From the NCBI RefSeq assembly GCF_011326725.1, contig NZ_JAANCO010000002.1, positions 124,001-188,000 on the forward strand: 64,000 bases of DNA, written 5' to 3'. The DNA comes from Microbacterium excoecariae. Its GTDB lineage: Bacteria > Actinomycetota > Actinomycetes > Actinomycetales > Microbacteriaceae. Positions 44,625 to 52,931 of this stretch are shown piece by piece. Positions within the stretch are counted from its first letter, which is position 1; the number at the start of each line of letters is the position of its first letter. The notes below the pieces were generated by a model. The model saw nothing but the letters and a program-made list of their open reading frames with translations, was not told the DNA's origin and ran no database searches. A program made the translations under genes and the position numbers.

Positions 44625-45542
44625 ATGGGCGGGCAGATTCTCGGAGGCGGAGCGATCGCGCTCGTCGTCGCGCTGTTGTGGCTCGCCTACCTGCTCCCGT
44701 CGTGGCAGGCCAGCGTGCGCTACAACGCGGCCGAGAAGAACGCGGTGCGGCTGAACCAGGCCCTCCGCGTCCTCGCCCACACGAGCGAGGCGCCCGAGGA
44801 GCTGCGGGTCGAGCTCTCCCGCCGCGAGGCGGCCAAGCAGCAGCGCCTCGTGCGCCGGCTGCAGGCGGAGGAGGACCGGATCCGCGAGGAGAACGATCGC
44901 GCCCAGGTCGAGGCCAAGAAGCGCGAGCTCGAGGCGGAGCGGATGCGCCGCGCGATCGCCGTCGAGGACGAGCGGCGGCGGCTGGCCGAGCTGCGGGCGG
45001 ATCCGCGGGTGCGCCAGGCGCGCGCCCGGCGGCAGCTGCGCCTCGCGGCCACGACCCTGTCGGCGCTCGGGCTCGCGGCCGCGGGCGTCGGCGCGTGGCT
45101 GTTCGCCACGACCGGCCAGGCGCTCGTCGCCGGAATCGGTCTCGCGGCGCTCGTCGCCGGGCTCGTGACCCTGCGCCGGATGGCGGGGGTGGCGCGCCGC
45201 GCCCGCGCACACGTCGCCGCGGCCGTCGCGCGCCCGCGCCGGCGCACGGTGTCCGAGCTCATCGACCCGGAGGATCGCGGGTGGACACCGCGGCGCCTCC
45301 CCGCGCCCCTCACGGCGACCGCCGGATCCCGCGCGTCCGACGAGGTCATCGCGCGCGCGGCGCGCGAGGAGGCCCGGCGGTCGGCCGAGCAGGCGGCGGC
45401 GCGCAAGCGCATCGCCGAGCGCGACCGCCCCGCCCCGATCCGCGCTGTCGAGGCCGACCGATTCGTCGGCGTGGGCGTCGTGGACGACGCCGAGATCGAG
45501 CAGCACGTGCGCGAGCTCCTGGCGCGACGCGCCGTCGGGTAG
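44625..45542 (+). CDS. Membrane protein with long charged coiled coil, unknown function
   Basis: 305 residues. One N-terminal helix (about 6-24), then a highly charged coiled coil (about 40-128, rich in Glu, Arg, Lys), two further membrane helices (about 138-180) and an Ala/Arg/Glu-rich C-terminal region. No known domain, though this layout recurs in actinobacterial hypothetical proteins ('large exoprotein' in some annotations). TACCGT (44612-44617) 7 nt before the ATG suggests a leaderless mRNA; an in-frame GTG at 44616 is possible. Confidence 0.72.
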   Translation: MGGQILGGGAIALVVALLWLAYLLPSWQASVRYNAAEKNAVRLNQALRVLAHTSEAPEELRVELSRREAAKQQRLVRRLQAEEDRIREENDRAQVEAKKRELEAERMRRAIAVEDERRRLAELRADPRVRQARARRQLRLAATTLSALGLAAAGVGAWLFATTGQALVAGIGLAALVAGLVTLRRMAGVARRARAHVAAAVARPRRRTVSELIDPEDRGWTPRRLPAPLTATAGSRASDEVIARAAREEARRSAEQAAARKRIAERDRPAPIRAVEADRFVGVGVVDDAEIEQHVRELLARRAVG

Positions 45543-45593
45543 CGCCGATTTTTCCGCGCGCCGGGGCGTCTGGTAATGTCTATCTGGTTGCAC

Positions 45594-45666
45594 GGGCCCA
45601 TGGCGCAGTTGGTAGCGCGTCTCGTTCGCAATGAGAAGGTCGGGGGTTCGAATCCCCCTGGGTCCA
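45594..45666 (+). tRNA. tRNA-Ala (anticodon CGC)
   Basis: 73-nt cloverleaf: acceptor GGGCCCA/TGGGTCC, D arm GCGCAGTTGGTAGCGC, anticodon loop TTCGCAA, T arm GGGTTCGAATCCC, no encoded CCA. Reads the GCG codon, abundant in this genome. Confidence 0.96.
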
Positions 45667-45670
45667 CGAC

Positions 45671-45696
45671 AAAATCCCCGCTCGGCGGGGATTTTT
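45671..45696 (+). terminator. Intrinsic terminator after tRNA-Ala
   Basis: AAAATCCCCGC/GCGGGGATTTT stem with a 3-nt loop and T-tract, 4 nt after the tRNA. Confidence 0.9.
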
Positions 45697-45718
45697 CGTT
45701 CCTGTGTTGAGACAGGCC

Positions 45719-45753
45719 GAAGGCCCGGATCCGCCCCGCGGATCCGGGCCTTC
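45719..45753 (-). terminator. Hairpin terminator of the heme oxygenase operon
   Basis: Perfect 16-bp stem (45719-45734 with 45738-45753), 3-nt loop, 12 bp beyond the heme oxygenase stop on the minus strand. Confidence 0.82.
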
Positions 45754-45765
45754 GTGTGTCCGGGG

Positions 45766-46431
45766 TTACGCCGCTGAGGAATCCTGGCCGCGGTCGGCGG
45801 CGAGCTCGACGAACACCTCGGTGTTGAAGCGGTAGGCGTCCAGGACCTCGGCGACGACCCGCTCGCGCTCCGCGTCGTCCCACGGGGCTGCGTCGAGCTC
45901 GGCGCGGTAGTGATCCTTGAAGGCGGCCGGGTCGGCGATGTCGCCGAAGATGTAGAACCCGATGCCGTTCGTCTCGAACCCGAACTGGCGCGCGACGACC
46001 CGGCCGATGTGCAGCCCGCCCGAGAGGTCGCCGAGGTAGCGCGTGTAGTGGTGGGCGACGAACCCGCCGGGCCACGTGGCCGCGACCTCCTCGATCCGCC
46101 GCACGTAGCGCGCGGTCGCCGGGAGCGGGGTGATCTCGTCGCGCCAGGACGGGCCGAGGAGGAACGCCAGGTCGGCCTCGAGCGCGGGCAGGCGCGTGAG
46201 GCGCTCCGAGAGGAATCGTGCGGCGATGGGGTCGCGGCGCATGCGGCGCGCGCCGCCCTCCAGCGCGGAGTAGATCGCGTGGTGCTGCGCGACGAGGGCG
46301 ATGTAGTCCTCGCGCGACCGCTCACCGCGCAGCAGCGACGCCATGAAGCCCGCGCCCTCGCTCGTCGAGTGCGCGCCGGCGGACCGCTCGCGGATCAGGG
46401 CGGACAGGGGGATCGGGGCAGGGCTCGTCAT
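45766..46431 (-). CDS. hmuO: Heme oxygenase (biliverdin-producing, HmuO type)
   Basis: Opens heme to biliverdin, CO and Fe(II), releasing iron in the cytoplasm. 221 residues, all helical. Proximal heme ligand His in ERSAGAHSTSEGAGFM and the distal-helix glycines GDLSGGLHIGR are present. Second gene of a DUF2470-hmuO operon whose control region has a DtxR/IdeR box (46800-46818), divergent to the heme uptake genes. Confidence 0.95.
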   Translation of the reverse strand: MTSPAPIPLSALIRERSAGAHSTSEGAGFMASLLRGERSREDYIALVAQHHAIYSALEGGARRMRRDPIAARFLSERLTRLPALEADLAFLLGPSWRDEITPLPATARYVRRIEEVAATWPGGFVAHHYTRYLGDLSGGLHIGRVVARQFGFETNGIGFYIFGDIADPAAFKDHYRAELDAAPWDDAERERVVAEVLDAYRFNTEVFVELAADRGQDSSAA

Positions 46432-46462
46432 GTCGGGTGTCCTTGCGGGTGTGGGGGTGGGG

Positions 46463-46765
46463 TCAGTGCGGGCGCGGGGTCACGCCGAGCACGGCGCAGG
46501 CGCGGTCGTAGAGGGCGACGATCTCGCGGCGCACCTCGGTGCGTTCGGTGATCTCGCCGCCCGGCCAGGGGACGCGGACCGCGCGCACGCCGCCCGCACC
46601 GGCGACGTCCCACTCGCCGCCCGCGCCGTCGAACCCTGTCATGGCGGCGCTCGTGGCGGACGGATCCGCGAACGCGCGGGCAATGAGCGTGTTGTCGTCC
46701 GCGTGATCCGCGTTCATGTGGCGGAGGATCGCGGCGACGGTGTCGTCGGGAAACGGGTGGGGCAT
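46463..46765 (-). CDS. DUF2470 heme-associated protein
   Basis: 100 residues matching DUF2470: MNADHADDNTLIARAF and MTGFDGAGGEWDV. This fold is found as the C-terminal half of HugZ-type heme utilisation proteins and occurs alone beside heme oxygenases, so a role in binding or passing heme is inferred. GAGGAG precedes ATG 46765. It is the first gene of the operon, 31 nt before hmuO. Confidence 0.9.
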   Translation of the reverse strand: MPHPFPDDTVAAILRHMNADHADDNTLIARAFADPSATSAAMTGFDGAGGEWDVAGAGGVRAVRVPWPGGEITERTEVRREIVALYDRACAVLGVTPRPH

Positions 46766-46799
46766 GCGGGGCTCCTCTCGCGACCAGGCGTCGCGCAAT

Positions 46800-46818
46800 G
46801 TAGGTGAGCCATACCTTA
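46800..46818. promoter_or_regulatory. DtxR/IdeR iron box
   Basis: GTAGGTGAGCCATACCTTA matches the consensus TTAGGTTAGCCTAACCTAA at 14 of 19 positions, located 35 bp upstream of the DUF2470 start. The regulator is encoded at 19014-19712. Confidence 0.72.
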
Positions 46819-46875
46819 CGGGATCCCGCGATCCTGGTTGCACACCGCGCGTCTGATGCCTTAGGGTTCCCTTAG

Positions 46876-46889
46876 TTAGGCATGCCTGA
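46876..46889. promoter_or_regulatory. Second iron-box-like palindrome at the heme uptake promoter
   Basis: TTAGGCATGCCTGA, 12 of 14 positions palindromic, sits 9 bp after the TAGGGT -10 box. With the preceding TTAG it resembles a DtxR box missing one base. Confidence 0.45.
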
Positions 46890-47099
46890 TCCACGCTCGC
46901 GCCGCGGGCGGATCCGGATGCACGACCGCCCGAGGTCGGGAAATGTCCCGATGAGTGTGCGGAGCGAGCGCCCTCCCTACCAAGAAGCAGCGCCCGCCCC
47001 CGACCGCCGGCCTCGGGCTGATACGCGCCTTGAGCGCGCCGGAAAACAGCGCGGCCGAGCGGCCACGCTGATTCTATCTCTCGCAGAAAACGGAATCAC

Positions 47100-48887
47100 A
47101 TGGCAGAAACAGTGGAGCGCCCGCGGCCCGCGCGGGCGCAGAGGAAGGCGGCGCTCGGCGCCCTGACCGTGGCGGCGATCGCCCTGGGCGGCGCGCTCGT
47201 CGCCCCGGCCGCGTACGCCGCGGCGACGCCGGCGTTTTCGGCCGAGGCGACGGAGACCGAGGGCGTCGGTATCGACGTCGCGATCGAGGGGGAGGGCTTC
47301 GACGATGTCGTGGCTCTGCCCGGCCAGGCCGAGCCGCACGTGTACTTCACGATGATCGAGAAGGGCGCGGATCTTTCCGGCGTCGGCCAGGCCGACACGG
47401 CGGTCTCCGCGACGGTCGCGGACGACGGCACGGTGAGCGAGACGCTGTCCGTGCCCGTGGAGGAGCTCGCGGAGGGGACCGATTACGAGGTCATCTCCTG
47501 GCCGTCGCGGTCGTTCCCGACCGAGGCGAACATCTATGCGCGCGCGGATGTCGACATCGACTGGACCGTCCTGTTCCCCGCGGCGACGCCGGCGTTTACG
47601 GCCGAGGCGACGGAGAGCGAGGGCGTCGGTATCGACGTCGCGATCGAGGGGGAGGGCTTCGACGATGTCGTGGCTCTGCCCGGCCAGGCCGAGCCGCACG
47701 TGTACTTCACGATGATCGAGAAGGGCGCGGATCTTTCCGGCGTCGGCCAGGCCGACACGGCGGTCTCCGCGACGGTCGCGGACGACGGCACGGTGAGCGA
47801 GACGCTGTCCGTGCCCGTGGAGGAGCTCGCGGAGGGGACCGATTACGAGGTCATCTCCTGGCCGTCGCGGTCGTTCCCGACCGAGGCGAACATCTATGCG
47901 CGCGCCGATGTCGACATCGACTGGACCGTCCTGTTCCCCGCCGAGGAGCCGGTCTTTGACCCGCAGCTGGGCGTTTCCCCGGCCACGGAACTCGACCCCG
48001 AGGGCCAGGTTGTGACGGTCTCCGGTACCGGGTACAACCCTGCCCAGCCGATCTACGTTTTCGTCTGCGGCGACGTGGAGCTTCCGGCCGACCTGTGGTC
48101 GCTCGCGCTCGGATGCCGCACGGGCGCAAAGGTCGTCTACGCCTCGACCGACACCACCGAGGGTCGCGTGACGTTCGACGAGGACGGATCCTTCGAGATC
48201 GCCCTCGACGTCGTCCCCGTGGGCGAGGGCGCCACCGCCGTGTACACGGCGGCCAACCACACCGCCCCGACCTCGCGCGCCCAGGACGCGAAGGCGACCC
48301 TCGCGTTCGCCGAGGTCGCGCCCGAGCCGGAGCCGGAGCCCGAGCCCGAGGACCGTACGGTTGCGATCGCTGGTGCCGACGGCGCCGCGCTCGAGGTCAT
48401 CCGCCCGGGCGACACCGTGACCTTCTCGGTGGCCGGCGCCGAGCCCGGCACCGTCTTCGACGTCACGGTGTTCTCGGATCCCGTGACCCTTCCGGCCGCG
48501 ACGGCCGACGGATCCGGCGTCGCGACCGTATCGTGGACCGTCCCGGAGGACTTCGCCGCGGGCGCGCACGAGATCACGTTCGTCGCGGGCGAGGTCACCT
48601 ACCGCGCCGCGTTCACGGTGGCGGCGGCCGCCACCGATGACGGCGCCGCGGGCGACGACACCGCCGCGGGCGGCGACTCGTCCACGGGCGCGGGCGAGGC
48701 GCCGGCGGCCACGTCCGGCACCTCGGGCACGTCCGGCACGGCCGCGTCCGGATCGGACGACGCCGACGCGCTGCTTGCGACGGGCGCGCCGGTCGCCGGC
48801 GGCCTGGCCGCCGGGGCCGCGATGCTCGCGCTCCTCGGTGCCGCGCTCCTCGCCGCCACGCGCCGCCGCACCCCCGCGGGGCGCTGA
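47100..48887 (+). CDS. Secreted surface protein with tandem 120-residue repeats, heme-locus associated
   Basis: 595 residues. Signal peptide (to about 40, ending AAYAAATPA), two almost identical 120-residue Ig-like modules (40-160, 160-280), a third divergent module with two cysteines (VCGDVELPADLWSLALGC), a Glu-Pro spacer, a fourth Ig-like module (about 420-510), and a Gly/Ser/Thr/Ala linker. The end has LLATG at 558-562, a hydrophobic helix and RRR, which looks like a sortase sorting signal with Leu for Pro. First gene of the heme uptake operon; role in heme capture is from context. The modules match HtaA-neighbour proteins in style. Confidence 0.78.
   Translation: MAETVERPRPARAQRKAALGALTVAAIALGGALVAPAAYAAATPAFSAEATETEGVGIDVAIEGEGFDDVVALPGQAEPHVYFTMIEKGADLSGVGQADTAVSATVADDGTVSETLSVPVEELAEGTDYEVISWPSRSFPTEANIYARADVDIDWTVLFPAATPAFTAEATESEGVGIDVAIEGEGFDDVVALPGQAEPHVYFTMIEKGADLSGVGQADTAVSATVADDGTVSETLSVPVEELAEGTDYEVISWPSRSFPTEANIYARADVDIDWTVLFPAEEPVFDPQLGVSPATELDPEGQVVTVSGTGYNPAQPIYVFVCGDVELPADLWSLALGCRTGAKVVYASTDTTEGRVTFDEDGSFEIALDVVPVGEGATAVYTAANHTAPTSRAQDAKATLAFAEVAPEPEPEPEPEDRTVAIAGADGAALEVIRPGDTVTFSVAGAEPGTVFDVTVFSDPVTLPAATADGSGVATVSWTVPEDFAAGAHEITFVAGEVTYRAAFTVAAAATDDGAAGDDTAAGGDSSTGAGEAPAATSGTSGTSGTAASGSDDADALLATGAPVAGGLAAGAAMLALLGAALLAATRRRTPAGR
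47221..47580 (+). repeat. 360-bp tandem repeat, copy 1
   Basis: Differs from copy 2 at only three positions: 47238 (T/A), 47257 (C/G) and 47546 (G/C), i.e. 99.2 percent identity. Encodes one complete 120-residue module. Confidence 0.97.
47581..47940 (+). repeat. 360-bp tandem repeat, copy 2
   Basis: In-frame copy of 47221-47580. Two differences change Ser/Thr reciprocally and one is silent, so the protein modules are nearly interchangeable. Confidence 0.97.
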
Positions 48888-48895
48888 CCCTGCTT

Positions 48896-48928
48896 CCGGC
48901 CGCCCGCTCGGGGGGAGCGGGCGGCCGG
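48896..48928 (+). terminator. Hairpin after the first heme surface gene
   Basis: Perfect 14-bp stem (48896-48909 with 48915-48928), 5-nt loop, no T-tract. Confidence 0.65.
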
Positions 48929-48942
48929 ACCCCGATCTCTGC

Positions 48943-48971
48943 GGGGCGTCCCGTTTGCGGGACGCCCCTTT
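48943..48971 (+). terminator. Intercistronic attenuator before the HtaA gene
   Basis: 11-bp stem (48943-48953 with 48958-48968), loop TTTG, followed by TTT. Second of two tandem hairpins in the 115-bp gap. Confidence 0.65.
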
Positions 48972-49002
48972 CCGCACGACCACCCTCGGGAAGTGAGGAC
49001 AC

Positions 49003-51831
49003 GTGTCCGAGCGCACGTCGACCCGCCGATCCACGATCGCCTCGGCGATCATCGCCCTGACCGCCGCCGTCGGCGCCCTATTCGCCGCCCCCGCGCACGC
49101 CGCCGAGCCTGCCCCGACGGCTCCCGTCGCGGTGGCCTCGGGGGAGCTCACGTGGGGCGTCAGCTCCCCGTGGCGCGCGTACATCACGGGCCCCATCGCG
49201 AACGGGCAGATCCTCGCCCAGGAGCCCGCGACGGTTGCCGCCGACGGCCAGGGCACCTGGACGGGCGCCGCGGGCGAGGTCGATCTCGCCGCGGGCACGG
49301 GATCCGTGACCTACGCGGGCGGTCTCACCTTCCAGGGCCACGCGGGCCTCGGCCCGGACGGCGGGTACGCGCTCGACCAGACGCTCGCCGCTGTGCGCGT
49401 CGAGCTCACCTCCCCGACGACGGCGGTCCTCTCCGCCGAGGTGACCCAGCCGGGCGCGGCCGGCTTCCCGACCTACGCGGGTGAGCGCGTCGAGATGGCC
49501 GACCTCGTCTTCGCGGACGGCGACCTGCTCGACGGCGCGGTCACGGCGACCGCGACGCTCACCGACGCGGGCGCCGACGTCTACGCCCGCACGAACGCCG
49601 ATTTCCAACCGGGCGCGCGGCTCGATGACGTGTCCTTCGGCATCGACGCCGCGGCGCCCGTGCCCGAGCCCGCGACCCCCACGGCGCTCGCGCTGTCCGC
49701 GGCGCCCGCGACGGCCTGCGCCGGCGACGCCGTCACCCTCACGGCGCGCGTGGCTCCGGCCGTCGCCGGGACGATCCGCTTCTCGGCCGGATCCACCGTG
49801 GTCGGCGAGGCGCGGGTGGACGCGACCGGCGCCGCGACGCTGGGCACCACGACGCTCGCGACGGGCGAGCACGCGCCCACCGCGCGCTTCACCCCGGACG
49901 ACGACGCCTTCGCGGCGTCTGCGGCGTCCGCCGCCGCGATCGTCGTCCTGGACTGCGCGGAGGAGCCCGCGGCCCGTACCGGCAGCCTCGAGTGGGGGGT
50001 GAAGGCGAGCTTCCGCGACTACGTCGTCGGCGCGATCGCGCACGGCGACATCGCCGCGACCCAGGGCGCCTCCCAGGCCTCGGGCAACGGCGCGTTCACG
50101 TTCCCGCAAGCATCGAGCGGCACGGCGTGGGACGGATCCACCGGATCGGCACAGTACGCCGGTCAGGTGCGCTTCCGGGGTCACGATGGGGTCCTCGACG
50201 TCACGCTCGCGAACCCCACGGTGCGCGTGACGAGCGCCTCGCGGGCCGACTTGGTCGTCGCCGTCGCAGGTGGCGATCGCGTGACGATCGCCGCGATCGA
50301 CCTGGCTTCGGGCCGGGCGACGCGCACCGGGGACGACGGGATCCGGGTCACGAGCGCGCGCACGACCCTCACAGCCGCAGGCGCGGGACTGTTCTCGTAC
50401 GACGGCAGCGCCTTCTACCCCGCGGGCCAGGAGCTCGACCGGATCAGCTTCACGGTGGGCGCGGACGGCACCGCCGAGGTGGCGGATCCCCCCGCGGCGT
50501 CCCCGGCGCCCGCTCCGACCGCCCCGGCCGCGGCGGCGCCCGAGCCGGCCGCCGCGACCTCCGGCCCCGCGGCGGGCGCGCTCGAATGGGGCGTCTCGAG
50601 CGCCTTCGTCGCGTACACGACGTGCGAGGGCGCGGACGCGTTCGGCTACGCGCACTGCGCGAACGGTACCGTCTCGACGAGCGGCGTCGGCGCGGGCTAC
50701 GTGTTCCCGCAGGCCACCGGCGGCGACTGGGATCCGGAGACCGGCACGGGCACCGTCCAGTACTCGGGCGTCGTCCGCTTCTCCGGGTACGGCATGACGA
50801 TGTTCGAGGTGGCGAACCCGTCGATCACCGTCGGCGCCGACGGGTCCGCGACGCTTTACACGGGCAACACGGCGGGCTTCGGCTCCGCGTCCTACCCCCT
50901 CGATCTCTCGGGCGCGACGCGCACGACGGGCGATGCGGGCGAGGTGACCTTCGCGGGCGCGCGTGTCGGCGGCTCGCTGACGGGTGGCCCGAGCGCCGAC
51001 AACGCCGTCGGCTTCGACGACGTCACCTTCACGGTCGGTTCCGCGAGCACCGCGAGCTACGCCGCGACCGCGGCGGGCGCGACCGAAGACGAGGAGGAGG
51101 ACAACGAGGCGCCCGAAGAGGACCCGGCCGTCCGGGCCCTCGACGCCTCGGCCTGTGTCGTGACCGACGCCACGCTCGACTGGGGCGTCAAGGAGAGCTT
51201 CCGTGCGTACATCAGCGGCACGATCGCGAACGGGTCCTGGGAGACCTCCGCGGGGGCGACCTACGACACCCCGACATTCTCCTTCACCGGCGGCACGGGA
51301 TCCGTGGATCCCGACACCGGTGCCGGGACCGTCAGCTTCCCCGGCGAGATCCACTTCACGGGGCACGACGGGGTCCTCGACCTCACGCTCGCGAACCCCA
51401 CCCTCGCGTTCGACGGACCCGGCACCGCGACGCTCCTCGTCGACGCGCGGAGCACGGGGATGGACGGCGAGACCGCCGTCGACGAGCGCCAGGCGGCGGT
51501 CGCCGACGTGAACCTCGGCGGCGCCGCGCCCGGCGACGACGTGACGGACGCCGCGGTCACCCTCACGGCCGCGGGCGCCGATGCTTTCGCCGGGTTCTAC
51601 GCGGCCGGCGAAACGCTGGACCCCGTGTCCGCCACGTTCGAGGTCGCCGACTGCGCCCCGGCCGCCGCGGCGGGCGCGGAGGCCTCGGCCGCGGGCGCCG
51701 CCGGCGCGGCTCCCGAGGCCCCGCTGCCGTGGCTCCCGCTCGGCCTCGGCGGCGCCGCGCTGCTTGTCGCGGGGCTCGGCGCCGGGTTCCTCCTCGGCCG
51801 CCGGCGCCCCCGCGAGGGGGCCGCCTCGTGA
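49003..51831 (+). CDS. htaA: Cell-surface heme-binding protein with four HtaA domains
   Basis: 942 residues. Signal peptide (to about 33), then HtaA domains beginning near residues 47 (LTWGVSSPWRAYITG), 326 (LEWGVKASFRDYVVG), 524 (LEWGVSSAFVAYTT) and 722 (LDWGVKESFRAYISG). An Ig-like domain lies between the first two (about 225-315). A membrane helix (about 906-930) and RRRPREG tail anchor it. HtaA domains bind heme and pass it to HmuT in Corynebacterium. The third domain departs most from the others (an inserted CEGADAFGYAHC). GTG 49003 start; its stop overlaps hmuT by 4 bp. Confidence 0.93.
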   Translation: MSERTSTRRSTIASAIIALTAAVGALFAAPAHAAEPAPTAPVAVASGELTWGVSSPWRAYITGPIANGQILAQEPATVAADGQGTWTGAAGEVDLAAGTGSVTYAGGLTFQGHAGLGPDGGYALDQTLAAVRVELTSPTTAVLSAEVTQPGAAGFPTYAGERVEMADLVFADGDLLDGAVTATATLTDAGADVYARTNADFQPGARLDDVSFGIDAAAPVPEPATPTALALSAAPATACAGDAVTLTARVAPAVAGTIRFSAGSTVVGEARVDATGAATLGTTTLATGEHAPTARFTPDDDAFAASAASAAAIVVLDCAEEPAARTGSLEWGVKASFRDYVVGAIAHGDIAATQGASQASGNGAFTFPQASSGTAWDGSTGSAQYAGQVRFRGHDGVLDVTLANPTVRVTSASRADLVVAVAGGDRVTIAAIDLASGRATRTGDDGIRVTSARTTLTAAGAGLFSYDGSAFYPAGQELDRISFTVGADGTAEVADPPAASPAPAPTAPAAAAPEPAAATSGPAAGALEWGVSSAFVAYTTCEGADAFGYAHCANGTVSTSGVGAGYVFPQATGGDWDPETGTGTVQYSGVVRFSGYGMTMFEVANPSITVGADGSATLYTGNTAGFGSASYPLDLSGATRTTGDAGEVTFAGARVGGSLTGGPSADNAVGFDDVTFTVGSASTASYAATAAGATEDEEEDNEAPEEDPAVRALDASACVVTDATLDWGVKESFRAYISGTIANGSWETSAGATYDTPTFSFTGGTGSVDPDTGAGTVSFPGEIHFTGHDGVLDLTLANPTLAFDGPGTATLLVDARSTGMDGETAVDERQAAVADVNLGGAAPGDDVTDAAVTLTAAGADAFAGFYAAGETLDPVSATFEVADCAPAAAAGAEASAAGAAGAAPEAPLPWLPLGLGGAALLVAGLGAGFLLGRRRPREGAAS

Positions 51832-52931
51832 GGCCCGGGCGCCTCGCCCGCGCGCTCGCCGGCGCCTGCGCCGTGGTCGCGCTCGCCGCGGCGTGCGCCG
51901 CGTCCCCCGCGGCGGAGCCCGCCGCCGCGCCGCGCACCGACCTCGCCGAGGTGTCGCCCGTGGTAGATCCGCGCGCGTACGAGGGGCCCTCGACCGCAAC
52001 GCTCGCCGATGAGGCGATCGAGCCCGTGGGCCCCCGCCCGGAGCAGGATCTGCCCGCCACGGCGCCGTCGCGGGAGGCGGATGGGTCCTCCGAGCCGGTG
52101 GAGGTGCGCCGCGCGGACCGCGTCGTCGCAATGGACCTTTCCGGCTCCATCGCCGCGACGGTCTGGGCGCTCGGCCTCGGCGACACCCTCGTCGGCGTCG
52201 ACCAGGCGGCCACCTTCCCCGGCACGGAGGGCCTGGAGACGGTCACCTCGGGCGGGCACAGCGTCAACGCCGAGTCGATCATCGCGCTTGCGCCCGACGT
52301 CGTGATCACCGACGGCACGGTCGGCCCGCGCGACGTCGTCGAGCAGCTGGCCGACGTCGGGATCCCCGTCGTCTTCGTCGACAACGAGGCGTCGTACGCG
52401 GGGGCGGGTCAGCTCGCGCGGGACGTCGCCGCGGCGCTCGGCGCCCCGGAGGCGGGGGAGGATCTCGCCGACCGGATCGCCGACGACGTCGCGGAGACGA
52501 CCGACGTCGTCGCCCGCCTCGCCCCGGAGGCCGAGGGCGACCGCGTGCGGATGCTCTTCCTCTATCTCCGCGGTTCTGCGGGCGTGTACTACCTCTTCGG
52601 CGAGGAGTCGGGCGCCGATGAGCTCATCGACGCCCTCGGCGGCGTCGACGTGGCCGGCGAGCTCGGCTGGGAGGGCATGCGCCCCATGACCGACGAGGCG
52701 CTCGTCGCGGCGGATCCGGACCTCATCCTCACGATGACGGGCGGGATCGCGTCGGTGGGCGGGGTCGACGGGCTCCTCGAGGCCAAGCCCGCGATCGCGC
52801 TGACGGCCGCGGGCCAGCACCGCCGCATTGTCGACATGGACGACGGCGCCGTGCTCTCCTTCGGGCCGCGCTCCGCCGACGTCCTCGACGCCCTCGCCCG
52901 CGCCGTCTACGCGCCGGGGGACGCGCCGTGA
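51828..52931 (+). CDS. hmuT: Heme ABC transporter substrate-binding lipoprotein
   Basis: 367 residues, GTG start. Signal peptide with lipobox-like LAAAC, lipidation at Cys23, a variable Pro/Glu-rich spacer (about 25-90), then a PeriBP_2 fold (RVVAMDLSGSIAATVWALGL, TSGGHSVNAESIIALAPDVVITD). Receives heme from HtaA. GTGA overlap with htaA and with hmuU. Confidence 0.93.
   Translation: MRPGRLARALAGACAVVALAAACAASPAAEPAAAPRTDLAEVSPVVDPRAYEGPSTATLADEAIEPVGPRPEQDLPATAPSREADGSSEPVEVRRADRVVAMDLSGSIAATVWALGLGDTLVGVDQAATFPGTEGLETVTSGGHSVNAESIIALAPDVVITDGTVGPRDVVEQLADVGIPVVFVDNEASYAGAGQLARDVAAALGAPEAGEDLADRIADDVAETTDVVARLAPEAEGDRVRMLFLYLRGSAGVYYLFGEESGADELIDALGGVDVAGELGWEGMRPMTDEALVAADPDLILTMTGGIASVGGVDGLLEAKPAIALTAAGQHRRIVDMDDGAVLSFGPRSADVLDALARAVYAPGDAP

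Larger units (their letters stand above)
46766..47099. promoter_or_regulatory. Divergent iron-regulated control region (334 bp, no gene)
   Basis: Separates the heme oxygenase operon (minus) from the heme uptake operon (plus). Contains the DtxR box 46800-46818, TTGCAC-N18-TAGGGT (46838-46867) as plus-strand promoter, and an iron-box-like palindrome at 46876-46889. The plus-strand leader would be about 225 nt; I see no convincing ORF in it. Confidence 0.6.

Noticed and set aside
47221-47940. CRISPR or integrated repeat element
   Set aside because: The repeat is 360 bp, in frame, only two copies, and fully within a coding sequence; it is a protein-module duplication. No CRISPR array was seen anywhere.
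49078-52131. 1017-codon minus-strand frame opposite htaA
   Set aside because: Low-complexity Arg/Gly-rich translation; htaA on the plus strand has four recognisable domains.
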